DNA of 64,000 bases from Asterochloris sp. CNOR1 (GCA_963969365.1 OZ017752.1:372001-436000), one strand, 5' to 3'; counted from the stretch's first letter, positions 10,641 through 23,000 are shown. Notes: generated by a model from the sequence alone, not told the origin. Numbers and translations are program-made.

Positions 10641-13600
10641 ATGAAGGGCGTGCTCGGTGACAACGGAAATCTGACGTATTCATTGAATGTGCCCTCCCCC
10701 AAGCTATTAGATGGCCAGGTCCTAATCAGTGTGAAGGCCACAGCTGTGAATGGTGCTGATCTTGTCCAGAAGGGTGGAAATTACCCAAGCCCACCAGGTG
10801 AGGCTCATTGATGATGCACAGCCAGAGCTGCAACTTCGATGGAAGAACTTTGCCAAGTTCCAGCCATCTGCTTATGATTGGCACAGCTGCTCATCAATTG
10901 GCAGCGCTGATTGTGCTGGCACACTGACGGCGTTTTGGCTGCCAGGGCGGCAGTCTGGAAAATTCCACCCTGTATCACACTGCCAGACTGCACCTGCCTA
11001 TTGGAACAGGGTATGGACCCCATAGAATATGTTGTGACTGGTATCCATTTGAAGTACAAAGGCACATGCCTGCTATTTGACTGCTTGCAGGGGCCTCAGA
11101 ACTGCTCGGCCTGGAGTGTGCAGGCATGGTGACAGATGTTGGCAAGGGGGTGACAAAGTTCAAGAAGGGGGACCGGCTGAGTGAACCTCAGTGGCCAAGC
11201 TAGCCAGTGTTGAGCTGCCCCAGCCACCCTGGTCTAAATCAGACAGCATTCAGCCAGACACTGCCGCATGGAGGGTGACTGTCCGGCTGATGGCTGGGTG
11301 TGCAACAGGATGCCAAAAGCAGAGTCCAGACAGCACCGCTGCATACGGGAGGCACACAATTGCCACAGTGGCTGAGAATGCTTCCTTTGATACTGAGCAT
11401 GCTTTGTGCTTGTGCGCCCGGTGAATTCACTTGTCATTGTTCACTGTCAGGCTAGCAACAGACAGCGAGCCTTGCGTGGACCCCTGGTGGAGTGGATGCA
11501 AGGCTACTAGGCCATCCGGGGGGGCTTCGAGTTCAAGCATGCCTGCAGGTGATGGCCCTGCTCGATGGCGGTGGTTATGCAGAGCAAGCAGCGGCCCCTG
11601 AGGGCTTCGTCATGCACATCCCGGACAGGCTGGGCTTTGAGGAGGCGGCCGGCATCCCTGAGGTGGGTGTCCCCCGGCATACTGGTGCCATCCCTGCACT
11701 GGCCCCAACTGCGGGCAGCAATGCCGTCCGGCAGGCCCTTGAGCCAGGCCTGGCTGCAGCGCTGCAGTGTCTGGGTGGCTGTCGCGCATAAGCAGTTGAC
11801 CAGGTGCCCACAGACTTCTAAGGCCCCATGCTGCATGCGTCTGCACTTTCACATCTTGCCCACGCTGCTGTCCCTCAGCACTCAGGCAGCAGCCCAGGCG
11901 CTGTTCCTGTGTTGCAGACCTTCATCACAGCTTACCTGGAGCTGATCGTGCTGGGGCAGCTTAAGAGGGGGCAGAGCGTGCTCATACATGCAGGCGCCTC
12001 TGGTGTCGGTGAGGCCCCCATAATGTGCGGCGTCCCTGTTTGATCACTGCCCATGCCCACAGCATGACCTTTGTCTTGCTGCGTGTCTGCAACAGCTTGG
12101 TGGCCTTACAGTACAGCCTGCTTACCAACTGCAGTCCTGCATGGCAGTGGGACGAGCCTTCCACAGTAGCCGTGCTCTCCTAGCAGAGTTTCCTCCGCAA
12201 GACAGTCGCCATCTCGGCACCATTCCACCCTGCGCCATTTGAGGTTTTGCATCTCTCAGCACCCTCTCAGCACCTCACCCTGCCATCACAGAACACCTCA
12301 GCCCCACTGCCTCGCTACCACATGGTGCAAAAGTTTGGTGCCATTGCCGACCAGCCCTTTGCCCTGCTGAAGTACGTCCTTGCCTAGCTGCCACCTGGCT
12401 TGACGATGCTGAGGGACACGCTCCTGCCCTGGAGGGTCCGCTGCCATCCAGATTGCCAAGCAGGTGGGGGCAACCATCTACACCACCTCCAGCAGCAAGG
12501 AGAAGCTGGACGAGTGCAAAAAGCTGGGGGCAGACGTGCTGATCAACTACAAGGAGGAGGACTTCTCGGAGATCGTGCGCAGCAAGGCCAACCCTGACGC
12601 CGTCTTGGAGGTGAGGGTCTGCAATTGGATACGTCAGCATTACTTGGTCAGGGGAAGTGTGCTGCTGTGCTGAACGGAGCAGCATGGGCGTCATTGACAA
12701 TGGCTTGAAGGGGGAGCTTGGGCTCTTAGCCTTGGTAAAATGGCACATGTCACAGGCTTGCCGTTTGCTTGCTGCTGCTGCTGGCTGTGTCCCTGGGGCT
12801 GCTTGGAAGGGTGTGCAGGGCTTGACCAAAAGTTGGCGCCGGCACAAGGCACTGATGCTCCCATTCCATGTGCCACATCAAATGCAGCCGGCATTGCACA
12901 ACGGGGTCTCTGTACACCCAGTCTACATCAACTTGGCTCCACCACTGCCTTGATGCGAGTGGCATTTGCTGCAAGCATTCTGCCAGCCTGTCCGCAGTGC
13001 TTGGTGTCTGCCATGTTGTCTGACAGAGCTGCAACCGCTGGCTGCAGGCAGTTCCTGGCGGCCCGGTCAGGGTCCCCGGAGCAAATGTGATCCTGGATCT
13101 TGTGGGCGCCAGCCACTTCCAGGGCAACATCGACTGCCTCACGATTGAGGGACGGCTGCTGCTGGTCGGCTTGCCTGGTGGCAGCGAGGCAAAGATCAAC
13201 CTTGGTCAGGTGCGTTGAGGTGCTGCACCCTGCTCCCTGCCTTGTGGCTTCTGCTTAAGCCTCTGGCGCTGTTGTTTCTCACGGCGTCATGTGGGAAGGT
13301 GCTTGCACCAAGCGGCAGACTGTGGTCTTGGCGGTCAGCCAGTGGTTTGGAGTGGCCTGAAAGGTGTGCTAGACTAAGTCTGTGAGCTGACCTCTGTGCT
13401 ATCAGCACCTTGTGCACACACTGCGCAGGTTTGGTGGGCATCCACCAGATTCCGTCATGAACTGCTGTGTCAGGCGCAAGTGGCTTGTGCAGCAGATTAA
13501 ATGTCAGGCACATGCATGTGTTGAGTGGGAGCAAACCATGGTGCCTTTCAGTAACTCTTGTGAGTGCGTCTCCTGCTGCTCCTTGCAGGTTCTACAGAAA

Positions 13601-13890
13601 AGAGCTCAGATCATTGGTAGCACACTTCGAGCGAGACCAAAGGTGCAGAAGTTTGCAATTGTGCAGCAGTTTTGGGACTTTGCAGAGCCGCATTTCAGCA
13701 GCGGTGCTTTCCACCCCAAGCTTGATCAAACATACAAGCTTTCCCAAGTAAGTTCTGTGCAAATTTAGAAGGCTCTGAACCCTGCCGAGCGCACTCAGTC
13801 TGCCACGCTGCCCCGCAGGTCAACGATGCAGTTGGGCGCATGCAAGAAAAGAAGAATGCCGGCAAGATCATCATGGTGGTTGATTTATAG
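10641..13890 (+). CDS. NAD(P)H:quinone oxidoreductase, zinc-independent MDR family (copy 2, possibly impaired)
   Basis: Exons 10641-10797, 11091-11176, 11549-11662, 11918-12008, 12435-12610, 13048-13209, 13589-13747 and 13819-13890 give 338 residues, very close to copy 1 in the central and C-terminal exons but more diverged at the N-terminus (residues 2-25). Exon 1 equals exons 1 plus 2 of copy 1, with no intron between. The donor after 11176 reads CTGAGT where copy 1 has GTGAGT, so normal splicing there is doubtful; a GTGAAC donor three bases downstream would shift the frame. The acceptor before 12435 is GGAG instead of GCAG. Coding quality is otherwise intact, with the IHAGASGVG cofactor motif present. 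Either a recently damaged paralogue or one using an unusual donor. Confidence 0.8.
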
Positions 13891-14270
13891 ATACTTGAAT
13901 TCATGCATACCTTCAACAGACAGATGCTCTTTCCAGTGCCTGTTGAATGGAAGGCTTGATGGCAGGGTCCTCCCTCTCAGGCATACGCCAGTGTCAGTGC
14001 AGAAGCGGCCACTGAGAATTCACGTCTGAAGGCAAGAAAGAGAGCAGCTCTTGCTCATTGTTGCGCCGGGAGCTACAGGCCGGCTCCAGAACATAGCACC
14101 AGATCCCAGACAATGCAAACAACCATTTGACGTCTGTCTACAATCCACGACTGTATGAAATCCTGTCCAAAAATCTGCATCCATGAAGAGCTGCAGCACC
14201 CAGATCAGAGCACATCGAGTGCCCTGTGACAGATTTCGTGGGAAGCAGCACACAGTGCCAGTGTACAACC
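13891..14270. other. Intergenic region before PAO-family gene
   Basis: The first 125 bp are the 3' flank of quinone oxidoreductase copy 2 and mirror 9936-10090. The rest should hold the promoter and leader of the next gene. No further feature is seen. Confidence 0.4.
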
Positions 14271-17200
14271 ATGTCCCACAGGTACAGGTTCATTGACTAT
14301 CAATGGCATGGAGTGCATGGATTAATTCAGCACACCATTGAACAGCTGCAGGGGCAAGCACTGCATGGCAGGTGTGCCACATCAGCAACCTTGGCTGACG
14401 TGAAGGTGTCAGCTGTAGCTGCCCCATCAGACTCAGCAGCAGAGACCCGCCCTGCAAATGGCGCTGAGAGTGAGGCACTGTGGCTCGTTCTCCAATCGAA
14501 AGCAGCGTGCGGAGCGCTTTCCCTGAGAAAGTTTGGCCGCTTTGCAGGCAAATCTGGCAAGGCAGATCCTCTGCTATCAGCTGCTGCAGCTCCCCACTTC
14601 TCTTGGACACGGAGCTGGTGAGCCCCACTGTCCTGGTCAGCCAACAGCAGCTGGTATCAGCAGCTGCTTGCATTGCCTCATACCAGCCAGGGCGCCTGCC
14701 TGTGCTCATGATGCAGTGTATGTGGACTGGCAGCTGCTGCCAGCAGGTTGCCTGCGCCCTGACTGCACTGTGCGGGGATCAGCAACTGCTGCCAGCAAGC
14801 TGTTGCGCTCTGCATGCGCTCTGCATGACATGGAAGCTTTGAGACTGCACTATCCTCGAGGGCTGACGGAACTGAGTGCATCTGAAATGAAGCAATCGTC
14901 CTGATGCAGGTACCCTGTGGCCATCGTGGAGGACCTTAGCACGGAGACTCCAAGAGCAGCCCAGCTGCTGGGCAAGGACCTGGTGCTTTGGCGTGACGGC
15001 CAGGGCAGCTGGCAGGCGCATGAGGATGTTTGCCCTCACAGGTGCAGCATGGGGCCAGCTGTGTTTGTGTGTGCCCTTCATGGTATTGAAAAGGCACAAC
15101 ACAGAAGTGGCAGCGCTGCTTGGCAGCGGGTTGTGGTCAGTTGCAGACAAAGATTCCTAGGGCCGTGTCCACATCTACCTTCGTGACCTGGGCGATTGCT
15201 TCATACACAGGAAAACATGCTGCATGCCTCTCTGGCAGTGTCAGCGTCAACTCTTTAATCGGCTGTGTACCTGTGGTGCACCTGTGGTTAGCATGTTTCC
15301 TGTGCCTGCAGGCTTGCCCCCCTCTCAGAGGGCAGAATCGAGCCATCAGACGGCACCCTTCAGTGCACGTATCATGGTGGGCGCCTAGCACAGACTGTTG
15401 CATATCTTCTTCTGTGTGCATCGACTGATAGAATCTGAGAAGCACCTGAAGGGGCCCCCCAGCAGGCAGGTCTGACTGCTGCATGCTGCAGCTGTGGTTG
15501 GGAGCAGCCTGACTGCTGTGCTGCGTGCAGGGTGGCGCTTCAACGGCCAGGGACAGTGCGTGAACATCCCGCAGCTGTCAGATGAGCAGGCACTGCACAA
15601 CGCAGTCAGCAGCAAAAAGGCCTGCGTCAAGCGGTACCCCACGCAGGCGAGCACTCTGCTTGTGGCTGGGGCCTCCAGGCCCTGTGCTGCTTGAAGCAAA
15701 AGCATGGCAAAGTTCTGCGTATCGATCCTCTGCATGCCTGTATGTCCTCTGTGGACTTTCAGTAAGGGCCCCTGGGTATATATACGACTGGAATCTTGCG
15801 GCTTTTGGCTGCGTTGTGCACGTCTCTCTGCCAAGCTTCCAGGAGGAGTCCTCGGCAGTGCATGCTTGCAGGACCCTGTGCCTGAGCAGGGGCACACATC
15901 TTCAGAAGCAGCAGGCCGACTGCATGTCAGAGCAGTTGATCGAGGCCTTGTGGGGTGCAGGTGGTGCATGGGCTGCTATTTGTGTGGGGCGAGGCTGGAC
16001 CCAACGCGCTCCTGGACTCCCTGCAGTCCCAGCCAGCTGCAGTGGCAGAGCTGCTAGAGCCAGAGAAGCTGGTCATAGGCTCCCCCTGGTGAGCCACTCA
16101 TACCTTGACCGGCAGCCCTGCTGCCTGAGCTTAGCGACTGCAGCTGTGGCAGGTGGTCTAGGACTTCAGGGTAGAGCAGACGACATGGACTCTGATGGAG
16201 ATAATGCTGATGTTCACATTGTTGCTGGCAGCCTCCGGCAATGCAGTCTTGTGCAACAACCTCTGCTGCTGCTCGTGTGATCTCAACATTGAAGTCTGCA
16301 CACACTTGGCTGATCAGATGCCTTGCCTGCATGAGTAACTGTCCCCTTGCAGGCGGGCTGCTGCATGCTGTTGGGGACCCTCAGTTGGTCATCATAAAAG
16401 GGACCAGTCCAGGCCAGCCCAGGCCCCTCCTGGAAGGCGCTGCTGTGGCATATGAAATCCTGGGCCAGCTCATCCCAATGGGCAAGGGCGGGCTGCCTTT
16501 CCTGGAGAGTTGACTGGCCATGCAGCAGCTGCAGGTCCTGGCAAGCCAGCAGCATGACCGCCCTACATGCAGCACGCACTGCCTCCTATACTTCTGCATG
16601 CCCTGCAGGTTCATGCGAGAGGTGCCCTTCAACGCGGACTGTATGCTGGAGAATGTAGTGGACCCCAGTCATGTGAGATTTCATCAGCAACTTCTCGGTA
16701 CTGCTTGTAGCAGCATTTGAGATGTCTCAGCGGCAGGCAAATGGCTGGCATCCAGGTTAGAACACAGGTTGAACTGGGCCTTGTTGGCCACCTGCCTCAG
16801 TAGCTGCCTGCTGCACCTGTAGCTCTGCCGCCATCTCATGTCTGGGCTGGCGGCTTGTCATGCCTCAGAGCTGCCTTTGCAAGTGCAGGTGTCCTTCAGC
16901 CACCATGGCATTGGGCCTGCCAGTCGCTACAAGCCCAGCCAGTACGACATGCGCGTGAAGGACGAGGTGCACCCCCTGAAGGGCTTTGTGGTGCAGACCT
17001 GGAACAAGGCCTTTGGGCCGGCAGATGGCGCCCCCTCCTCTGAGATCAGCTTTGTGCCCCCTGCGCTGGCCAGGTGAGGGCCACACCACAAACTTCATCC
17101 CTGCAGCACACCTGCAGGTACGCTTCACTGCTTCCCACGCAGACGTACTCGACTTCATCTGTGCTTCACCCACTCTGCAGGTACACCTAACTTCACTCCT

Positions 17201-19407
17201 ACAGATACACTGCACCTCACCTCTGCTGCACTGCTGCAGGTACACCTACAAGGGGGGCCAAATGGTGACCTACACAGTCCCCGTGCGCCCAGGCTGGTGC
17301 CGCATCTTCTACACAATGGTGGGCTACAAGACGGAGGAGGCGCGCCAGGCCAGCAGGACGACTCTGCTGCAGCGCCGGCCGCGGCGGCGGTGGGTGGACC
17401 ACTTGGAGCGCAACGAGGTCGCAGATGGGGACGCAGTCTTCGTCCACAAGCAGGTGTGGGACGCTTGAGATGGAGGGGCGCACTGGTTACGCTACACTGC
17501 ATGCTAGTGGCCAGGTCTGTTGTGCCAGGTCTGGGGACAGCCATGCTGGGTAGACCAGGAGCCCATTGCAGTGGCAGTCGGGGATGCAGGCTTTCTGCAA
17601 AAGCGGGTGTGACAGAAGCTGTGGCGCTGTGAAGTGGCTGTGGCTTTGTGGGGCAGAATGTGTGTTGGCAAGTAGATTTCAGGGCCAGAGGGGTGGGAGA
17701 CAGCAGCACTTCCTTATCAGGGCTGCAGAGCTTGCAGGTGGTGACTGTGCTGACAAGCATCGCAGTGCTGCTGCAGACAGGGTCACTCTTTCTGGCCACA
17801 AGCAGGAGTGAGGAGGTTGAATAGGCTGTGGCATGGTGAGCAGTGGGTCTGATGGCAATCAGGTCCCAAGCGTCAAAGTGGTAACAGACAGCGTGCAATC
17901 AAGCAACAGGGCTACAAAGCTTCCATTTTAGGGGCTGCCATGCTGGGTGGAACCCTGTGCCCTAGTGTTGCAGATGAGGTAGCAATGCTTGTTCACAAGC
18001 AGGTGCCAGCAACGCAGCTTGGAGTTGAAGGAGCCCACTGGCAGCCCCTTTTGCTAAAAACTCGATCTGCCAGGTCTCAGGCTGGCAAGCTGGGTAGACA
18101 AGAAGCACAGAGGGGACGCTGTATTCTTGAGCGAAGAGATGTGCGGGGTGGTGCCGCCATGTTCCTCGCGGCCCTTCATCCTCAAAAGCCTGGCAGTCCT
18201 CCATTGAACAACTTGCATGGCTGCCTGGTGCTTGCTGCAGCCAAGGCACTGAAGCTGGGCTGAGCTGGTGGGCTGCCTGGACCACAAGCATGGCCTGCCA
18301 CCTTTTGGGTGCTTGGCCGCTCTCACCAATAAGGAACTGGCATACTGCAAACCATGTCTTAAGACCGACAGTAGGTGTCATGCCGCACATGATCATGCAC
18401 AGCCTCATGACAAACTTGCATAGCAGGCCTCTGACACAGGAGACTGGGGATGTCAGAAGTCGTGTTGGATTTAACATTAACTTTTCCTGCGCAGGACCTG
18501 ACGATGCGAGGACTCAAGATGGACTGGCGCAGTCAGGTGTACATGCCCACTATTATGGACTCTGCAGTGCTCAGCCTGCGCAAGTGGCTGGACGGGAGTG
18601 CAGGTCCAATCCCCTGGCCCCAGGTCAGTCCTGCCTGCTGCACCAGAATTTTTGTCACTGTGCTGTGAATGTATCACATGGTAAGCCTCCTGCACATGCA
18701 AGCAGAGCTTGCTGAGTTTGATCAGATGGCTGGCAGTCCTGCCACATGTCTGCTGCCGGCCTCCCATAGGGCAGCTCATGTTGCTGCACCAGCCCAATTT
18801 CCCGCCTCTGTAGCAGGCATCTCGCTGCACCTGGCTCCCAAGCATGTGCGCAGTCCAGCTACATGCTGAGTCTGGGTCTAGCACCGCTGCATGCCAACAC
18901 TGCAAGTGTGCCTTGCAGGGGCAGTCTGCGCACTGAGTTCCACCGCTGGTGCAGGCCTCTCAGAGCATTCAGAGGCTGCTCCTCGCACAATGAGTCTGCA
19001 ATCAAACTCTGCTGCTGGGCTCAGGGAGCACACAAAAACCTGCTGCTCTTTCACACCCTGCTACCTGCACTACGAGGCCTCAGCCTGCCCTGCTGCAGGG
19101 CTCAGAGAGCAGCCAAAAGTTGCTGCCCAGGGAGCAACTGCTGGACAGGTACCACCAGCACACTCAGCACTGCCAGGCCTGCTCGGGGGCGCTGTCAGCC
19201 TTCAGGAAGCTGCACAAGGTGGCCCTGGGCCTGCTAGCAGCATTTCTGTTCTCAGCGGCAGCGAAGGTCGAGGCAGGAACCCTGGGGGCAAATGCTGCCT
19301 CTGCCGTTGTCGTGGCCGGCGCTGCAGGGGCTGCTGTGGCGGCCTGGCAGCTGCAGCAGATGATAAAGCGTTTTGTATTCACTGACTACCTACATGCCGA
19401 GAAGTGA
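14271..19407 (+). CDS. Rieske-type [2Fe-2S] oxygenase of the PAO/TIC55/PTC52 family
   Basis: Eleven exons (14271-14469, 14590-14617, 14910-15041, 15312-15376, 15531-15646, 15961-16088, 16609-16672, 16889-17073, 17240-17453, 18495-18623, 19099-19407) give 522 residues in phase. A putative plastid transit peptide (about 60 residues, start uncertain) precedes FSWTRSWYPVAIVEDL. The Rieske centre is C-P-H near residue 116 and C-T-Y-H near 137. The mononuclear iron site is ENVVDPSHVSFSHHG (residues 237-251). A C-terminal CQAC (CxxC) and two hydrophobic helices follow, as in PAO, PTC52 and TIC55, which act in chlorophyll breakdown or plastid envelope redox steps. Exon 2 is a 28-nt microexon, and the donor after 15646 is GC. 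TGTAA lies 18 bp after the stop. The exact member (PAO or ACD1-like) cannot be fixed. Confidence 0.9.
17111..17250 (+). repeat. Array of acceptor-like copies before PAO exon 9
   Basis: CTGCAGGTACG (17112), CTGCAGGTACACCT (17175), CTACAGATACAC (about 17199) and the true CTGCAGGTACACCT (17234) follow one another within 130 bp, each with a following TTCACT- or CACCT-type stretch. Only the last continues into a coding frame. Confidence 0.65.
17405..18012 (+). repeat. Decayed copy of PAO exon 9 end in intron 9
   Basis: The exon tail 17411-17460 (GTCGCAGATG... GTCCACAAGCAGGTG) recurs in diverged form at 17959-18005 (GTTGCAGATGAGGTAGC... GTTCACAAGCAGGTG). Flanking intron pieces (GCCATGCTGGGT, GGAGCCCA) also recur in the same order. 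Confidence 0.65.
18949..19130 (+). repeat. Copies of the start of PAO exon 11
   Basis: The true acceptor and exon start (GCTGCAGGGCTCAGAGAGC, 19092 on) is preceded by diverged versions near 19009 (GCTGGGCTCAGGGAGCACAC) and 18951 (TGCAGGCCTCTCAGAGCATTC). Confidence 0.5.
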
Positions 19408-20040
19408 TTGGGCTGTCTGTTGCACTGTAATTTCTGTATGCTGTCACTGTCACTGCCATTCCAAGCTCACGATGTCAGGCAGGTCTGTGCTGCCCCTGCA
19501 GCAGGCCCTGAACTGCATACCTGAATGGGCTTTCTGAGATGTGTACATTTCTGGCTAGTGTGTCCAATGCTGATGGGTGCCTGTATGCTTGAAGTATTTG
19601 AAGGCCTCAACATGGAAGATCTCATGTGAGAGATCTGTGCTACTCATGAGAAGAGCAGCAGATGTAGTCCTTGCTGAGCACCCAGTCATCCACATGCTTG
19701 GGACTAGCTCTCAGCTTTTGATGTGGTGTGCAGCTCTCAGAGGTTATCTGAGGGTCCTGAGAAAAAAAGGAAAACTGGTGCACCATCTTGATCAGATGCT
19801 GCCACCCTTTGTTTGGCCGCCCCGGAAGGGTGATCTGACCAAGCTGGAACGTCTCTGAGCCAGGGATGACTGAGGAGAGCTGAGGCGCCAAACTTTGGCC
19901 TCGACCTGGTGCCCCTAGATCAGCAGCCAGACTACTAGGCCCTTCGGTGGTGGCAGCGACCCACGTGTTCAGCCACCGTGCCTGCCCCAGGGCAGCTCAG
20001 AATCTGACAGGCAGCGGTGCCTAAGAAGCAGGCCTGCTGC
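19408..20040. other. Intergenic region upstream of DP gene
   Basis: Only short non-conserved frames are present. An in-frame TGA about 36 bp before the DP start codon supports the chosen ATG. No other site is recognised. Confidence 0.4.
19426..19430 (+). terminator. TGTAA polyadenylation signal of PAO-family gene
   Basis: TGTAA occurs 18 bp after the TGA stop, implying a very short 3' UTR. Confidence 0.55.
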
Positions 20041-23000
20041 ATGGAGGCACAGCTCTTGAGCATGCCTCCTCAGGTGCAATCCCTGGGGCATTCTGCGGCC
20101 TTTGACAGCTTAGAGGACAGCCTGCTCAGGGATCTGGAAGAGACGGTGAGGCGCCCAAATCCTGTGACGGCATCGGCATCACTGGCCAGCATCACGCTGT
20201 TCAGGCTGCATGCCTCTGGCAGGGCGAGGTGTCATGCACCTGCCGCAGACTAGGCCAGGAATCTGCGCGGCCTCTGGACCTAGCAATGCCTCTGGCATCA
20301 TGATCCTTCCTTGTGGTGGTTCCCTGCACCTTGAACGCCCAGGCCCACCCCTGTATTGCACTGCAGGGCATGACAGAGCTGGCCAATGAGCTGGGCCTGA
20401 TTCAGGATGGTGCGATGCCGGAGCTGCAGATGCAAGGTGCGTGCCCTGTGCAGGATCGATGAGCCTATTGCTGTGCCTGCCCAGGAGCCAGCCGCGCATC
20501 CATGTTGGCAACTAGGCAGGCAGTGGTCATCCGCGTGCTGGGGCTGGAGAATTCAACCATGTGTGAGGCTGGTGCAGCCGGCTGAATCATAGCACAGCGA
20601 TCATGACTGCTCCAGGAGGGTGCTTCCCCTCGTATGCTCCGGTCATAGATGGGCAGCAGGCCTGTGGATGGACTGCTGACACTCAGGGAGGTCGAAGCCA
20701 CAAGGCCTCCCCAGGCACATGCTGCTGCAGATTGTTCTTGCCCTCAGCTGGCATTGTGGGCCTGTGAGTCACTTGCTGCGTCTCTGCTGTGGCCAGGAAT
20801 TCAGCCATGATTTTGATCACACATTTGTCCATGCAAGTTTCAGCTGGAGAAGGGGACGCTTAACGATGACACATCTGCAGAGTGCAAGCGTCGCATGCTC
20901 GCCTGGCATGCCCGACAGGGTCAGCCATGTCTTTGGCGGGCCCCACCCGGTTGCATTCTGCATTCAGGTGGCAACATGCCTGCCCACTTGGAGCAACAGC
21001 AGAGTACTCAGATGCTGAGGCTGCCCCACCAGGCAGCTCACCAGCGCCCGCAGCACCATCAGGGGGCTCAGCCTCAGCGCCAGCCGCAGGCGCGGCAGAT
21101 GGGCGCAGGGCAGGCGCAGCGGCCGGAGGCTTCCAGGGCGCCGGCAGCACCCTCTGCCTTGGGTCCTGGCCCGTCCTTCCTGGGCTCTGCCCCAGTGCCC
21201 TTCGTTCGGCAGCCACTGGAGCAGGCATTAGACTCTCCTGAAGGTGAGCGGGTGCAGCCTGCAGGGCGCTCCTGCCCTGGCCTTGCTGCTCTATGCCCCG
21301 TTCAGTTGGGATTGCTGCAGGTGCACAACCATGGCAGGGGCTGCAGCCTGCCACCTGGAGCCACCCTATGTTGTCAGGGGCATGGTGCTGTCCAACATTT
21401 GGTTACGCAGCGCTTATCTGTCACTCCCAAGAAGCATCTGGCCCATGGGCACATCCCTGCTTGCTTCGGTCCTTCTTGGCAGTACATCGGTGCAAAGTCA
21501 GGGCGTCTCACACTTATGGTGAGCAGCCATGCTGTGGTTGTTGGGGCATGCCTGATGCCCCAGGAGGCGCATGCAGGCTCTAAACACCTATAAAGACTGT
21601 CTCCAGCACCACGCTCAGCATTTGGGCAGCCCTTAAACCCTGGCTCTGGCAGCCATTATTGGGAAGGCCACCATGCCAGCAGCTCAGGGTCCGAGTGGAC
21701 GCTGGGACCAGCTGGCCACTCTGCCTCTTTGTATCAGCACAAGGGGGCATCAGTACTGTTGCCGAGTCACTCTGCCAGCCAGGGAGGCATCTAATCTGGC
21801 GTGTGGCCCCATGTTCGCTTGGTCTGAGCACTTAGAGCGCCAATGTTACTTTGCCGGCTGGGGAGGTGCACCTTGTGTCGTGTGGCCCCATACTCCCTCT
21901 ATCTGAGCACTGGAGAGCGCCAATGCTACTGCCAGCTGGGGAGGCAGCCACGCTGGCCGCCAACCCCTGTGGGCAGCACACGCCGCCTGAGTAACTCACC
22001 ATAAACCCCTCACTGTGCCTGCAGCTGGAGAGGCCACCATGCTGGCAGCGGACAGCACGGCGCGGGAGGCAGTAGCCGCTGTGAGCGTGGTCACGCACCG
22101 CCTGGAGCGCCTGCAGCAGCATCACACCGAGGCAGGACCCAGCAGGTAGGACCTCAGGGCTTGCTGTCATGTCTCTTTTACGTGCTGTACCCAAGGACCT
22201 TCAGAGAAAAATATTTTCTGTGACGCACATGGCTCGGCAGTGTCTCGGCAGAGGGCACATGGCTGGCATGGCAGGCAGACATGGAGGTGCCCAGCAGGCA
22301 TGCCAGAGCAACAGCTTCAAAGCCTGCATGAGCATTTGGGGCACTGCCAGGCCAGCACCCCACAGCTTGACATGCCAGAGCAAAACTTGAGGAGCCGCAG
22401 TTGGGCACCCAGATTGTGCAGCTTGAGTATGGCAGTATGTGCTGGGCCTTGCTGTATGAGGGCCAACATGGAGCACCCTTAGGGCACCTGATGCCGCTGC
22501 AGGTCAGACGAGGACGATGGGTTGGACGGTGTAGCAGCTGCCGTTTCACCCAACGGCAAAGTAGCGCGCACTAAAAGGTGGGCACACCCAATGTGAGTGG
22601 CGGGCGTGACTCTTCATGTGATCTGGGCTGCACAAATTGTAGCAGCTGCTGCGTGACCCAATGGCAAGGCGCTTCTCATCATAAGGCAGATATGCTGGTG
22701 TGATGTGAATGTGGTCTGCATAAGCTTTGTGTTGTGGGAATGCTACCATTCCAACCAGCGGAAAGCTGTTGCGCACTGACATGTGGGCGCACCCCTCTCT
22801 TCAAGAGAGCCTTCAGGGGTAGGCAGATGTGGTAGGTGCTGTGTCGGCTGGATGGTGCAAGTCATCCAATGGCAGGGCCGTCTGCGACAAGGGTGTAGGC
22901 TGCAGGCATGGGTTCCAGCCATGAGGCTAGCCAAGGAAGAATCAGCTCACTGCATAATGAGGACATGTTGCAAGGGCAATGTCAGGGGTGCCCTGGAAGG

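Larger units (their letters stand above)
6384..14015 (+). repeat. Tandem gene duplication, unit about 3.96 kb
   Basis: Unit 1 (about 6384-10360) and unit 2 (about 10363-14015) share leader, all exons and 3' flank. Exons are strongly conserved, introns much less, which points to an old duplication under purifying selection. Confidence 0.85.

Noticed and set aside
15582-16280. 232-codon + strand frame inside the PAO-family gene
   Set aside because: It runs out of frame through true exons and introns and shows no family similarity.
21490-21522. Possible extra small DP exon (after TTGGCAG, before GTGAGC)
   Set aside because: Phase-compatible but without similarity; the direct join of 21243 to 22025 gives an equally good frame, so it was left out.
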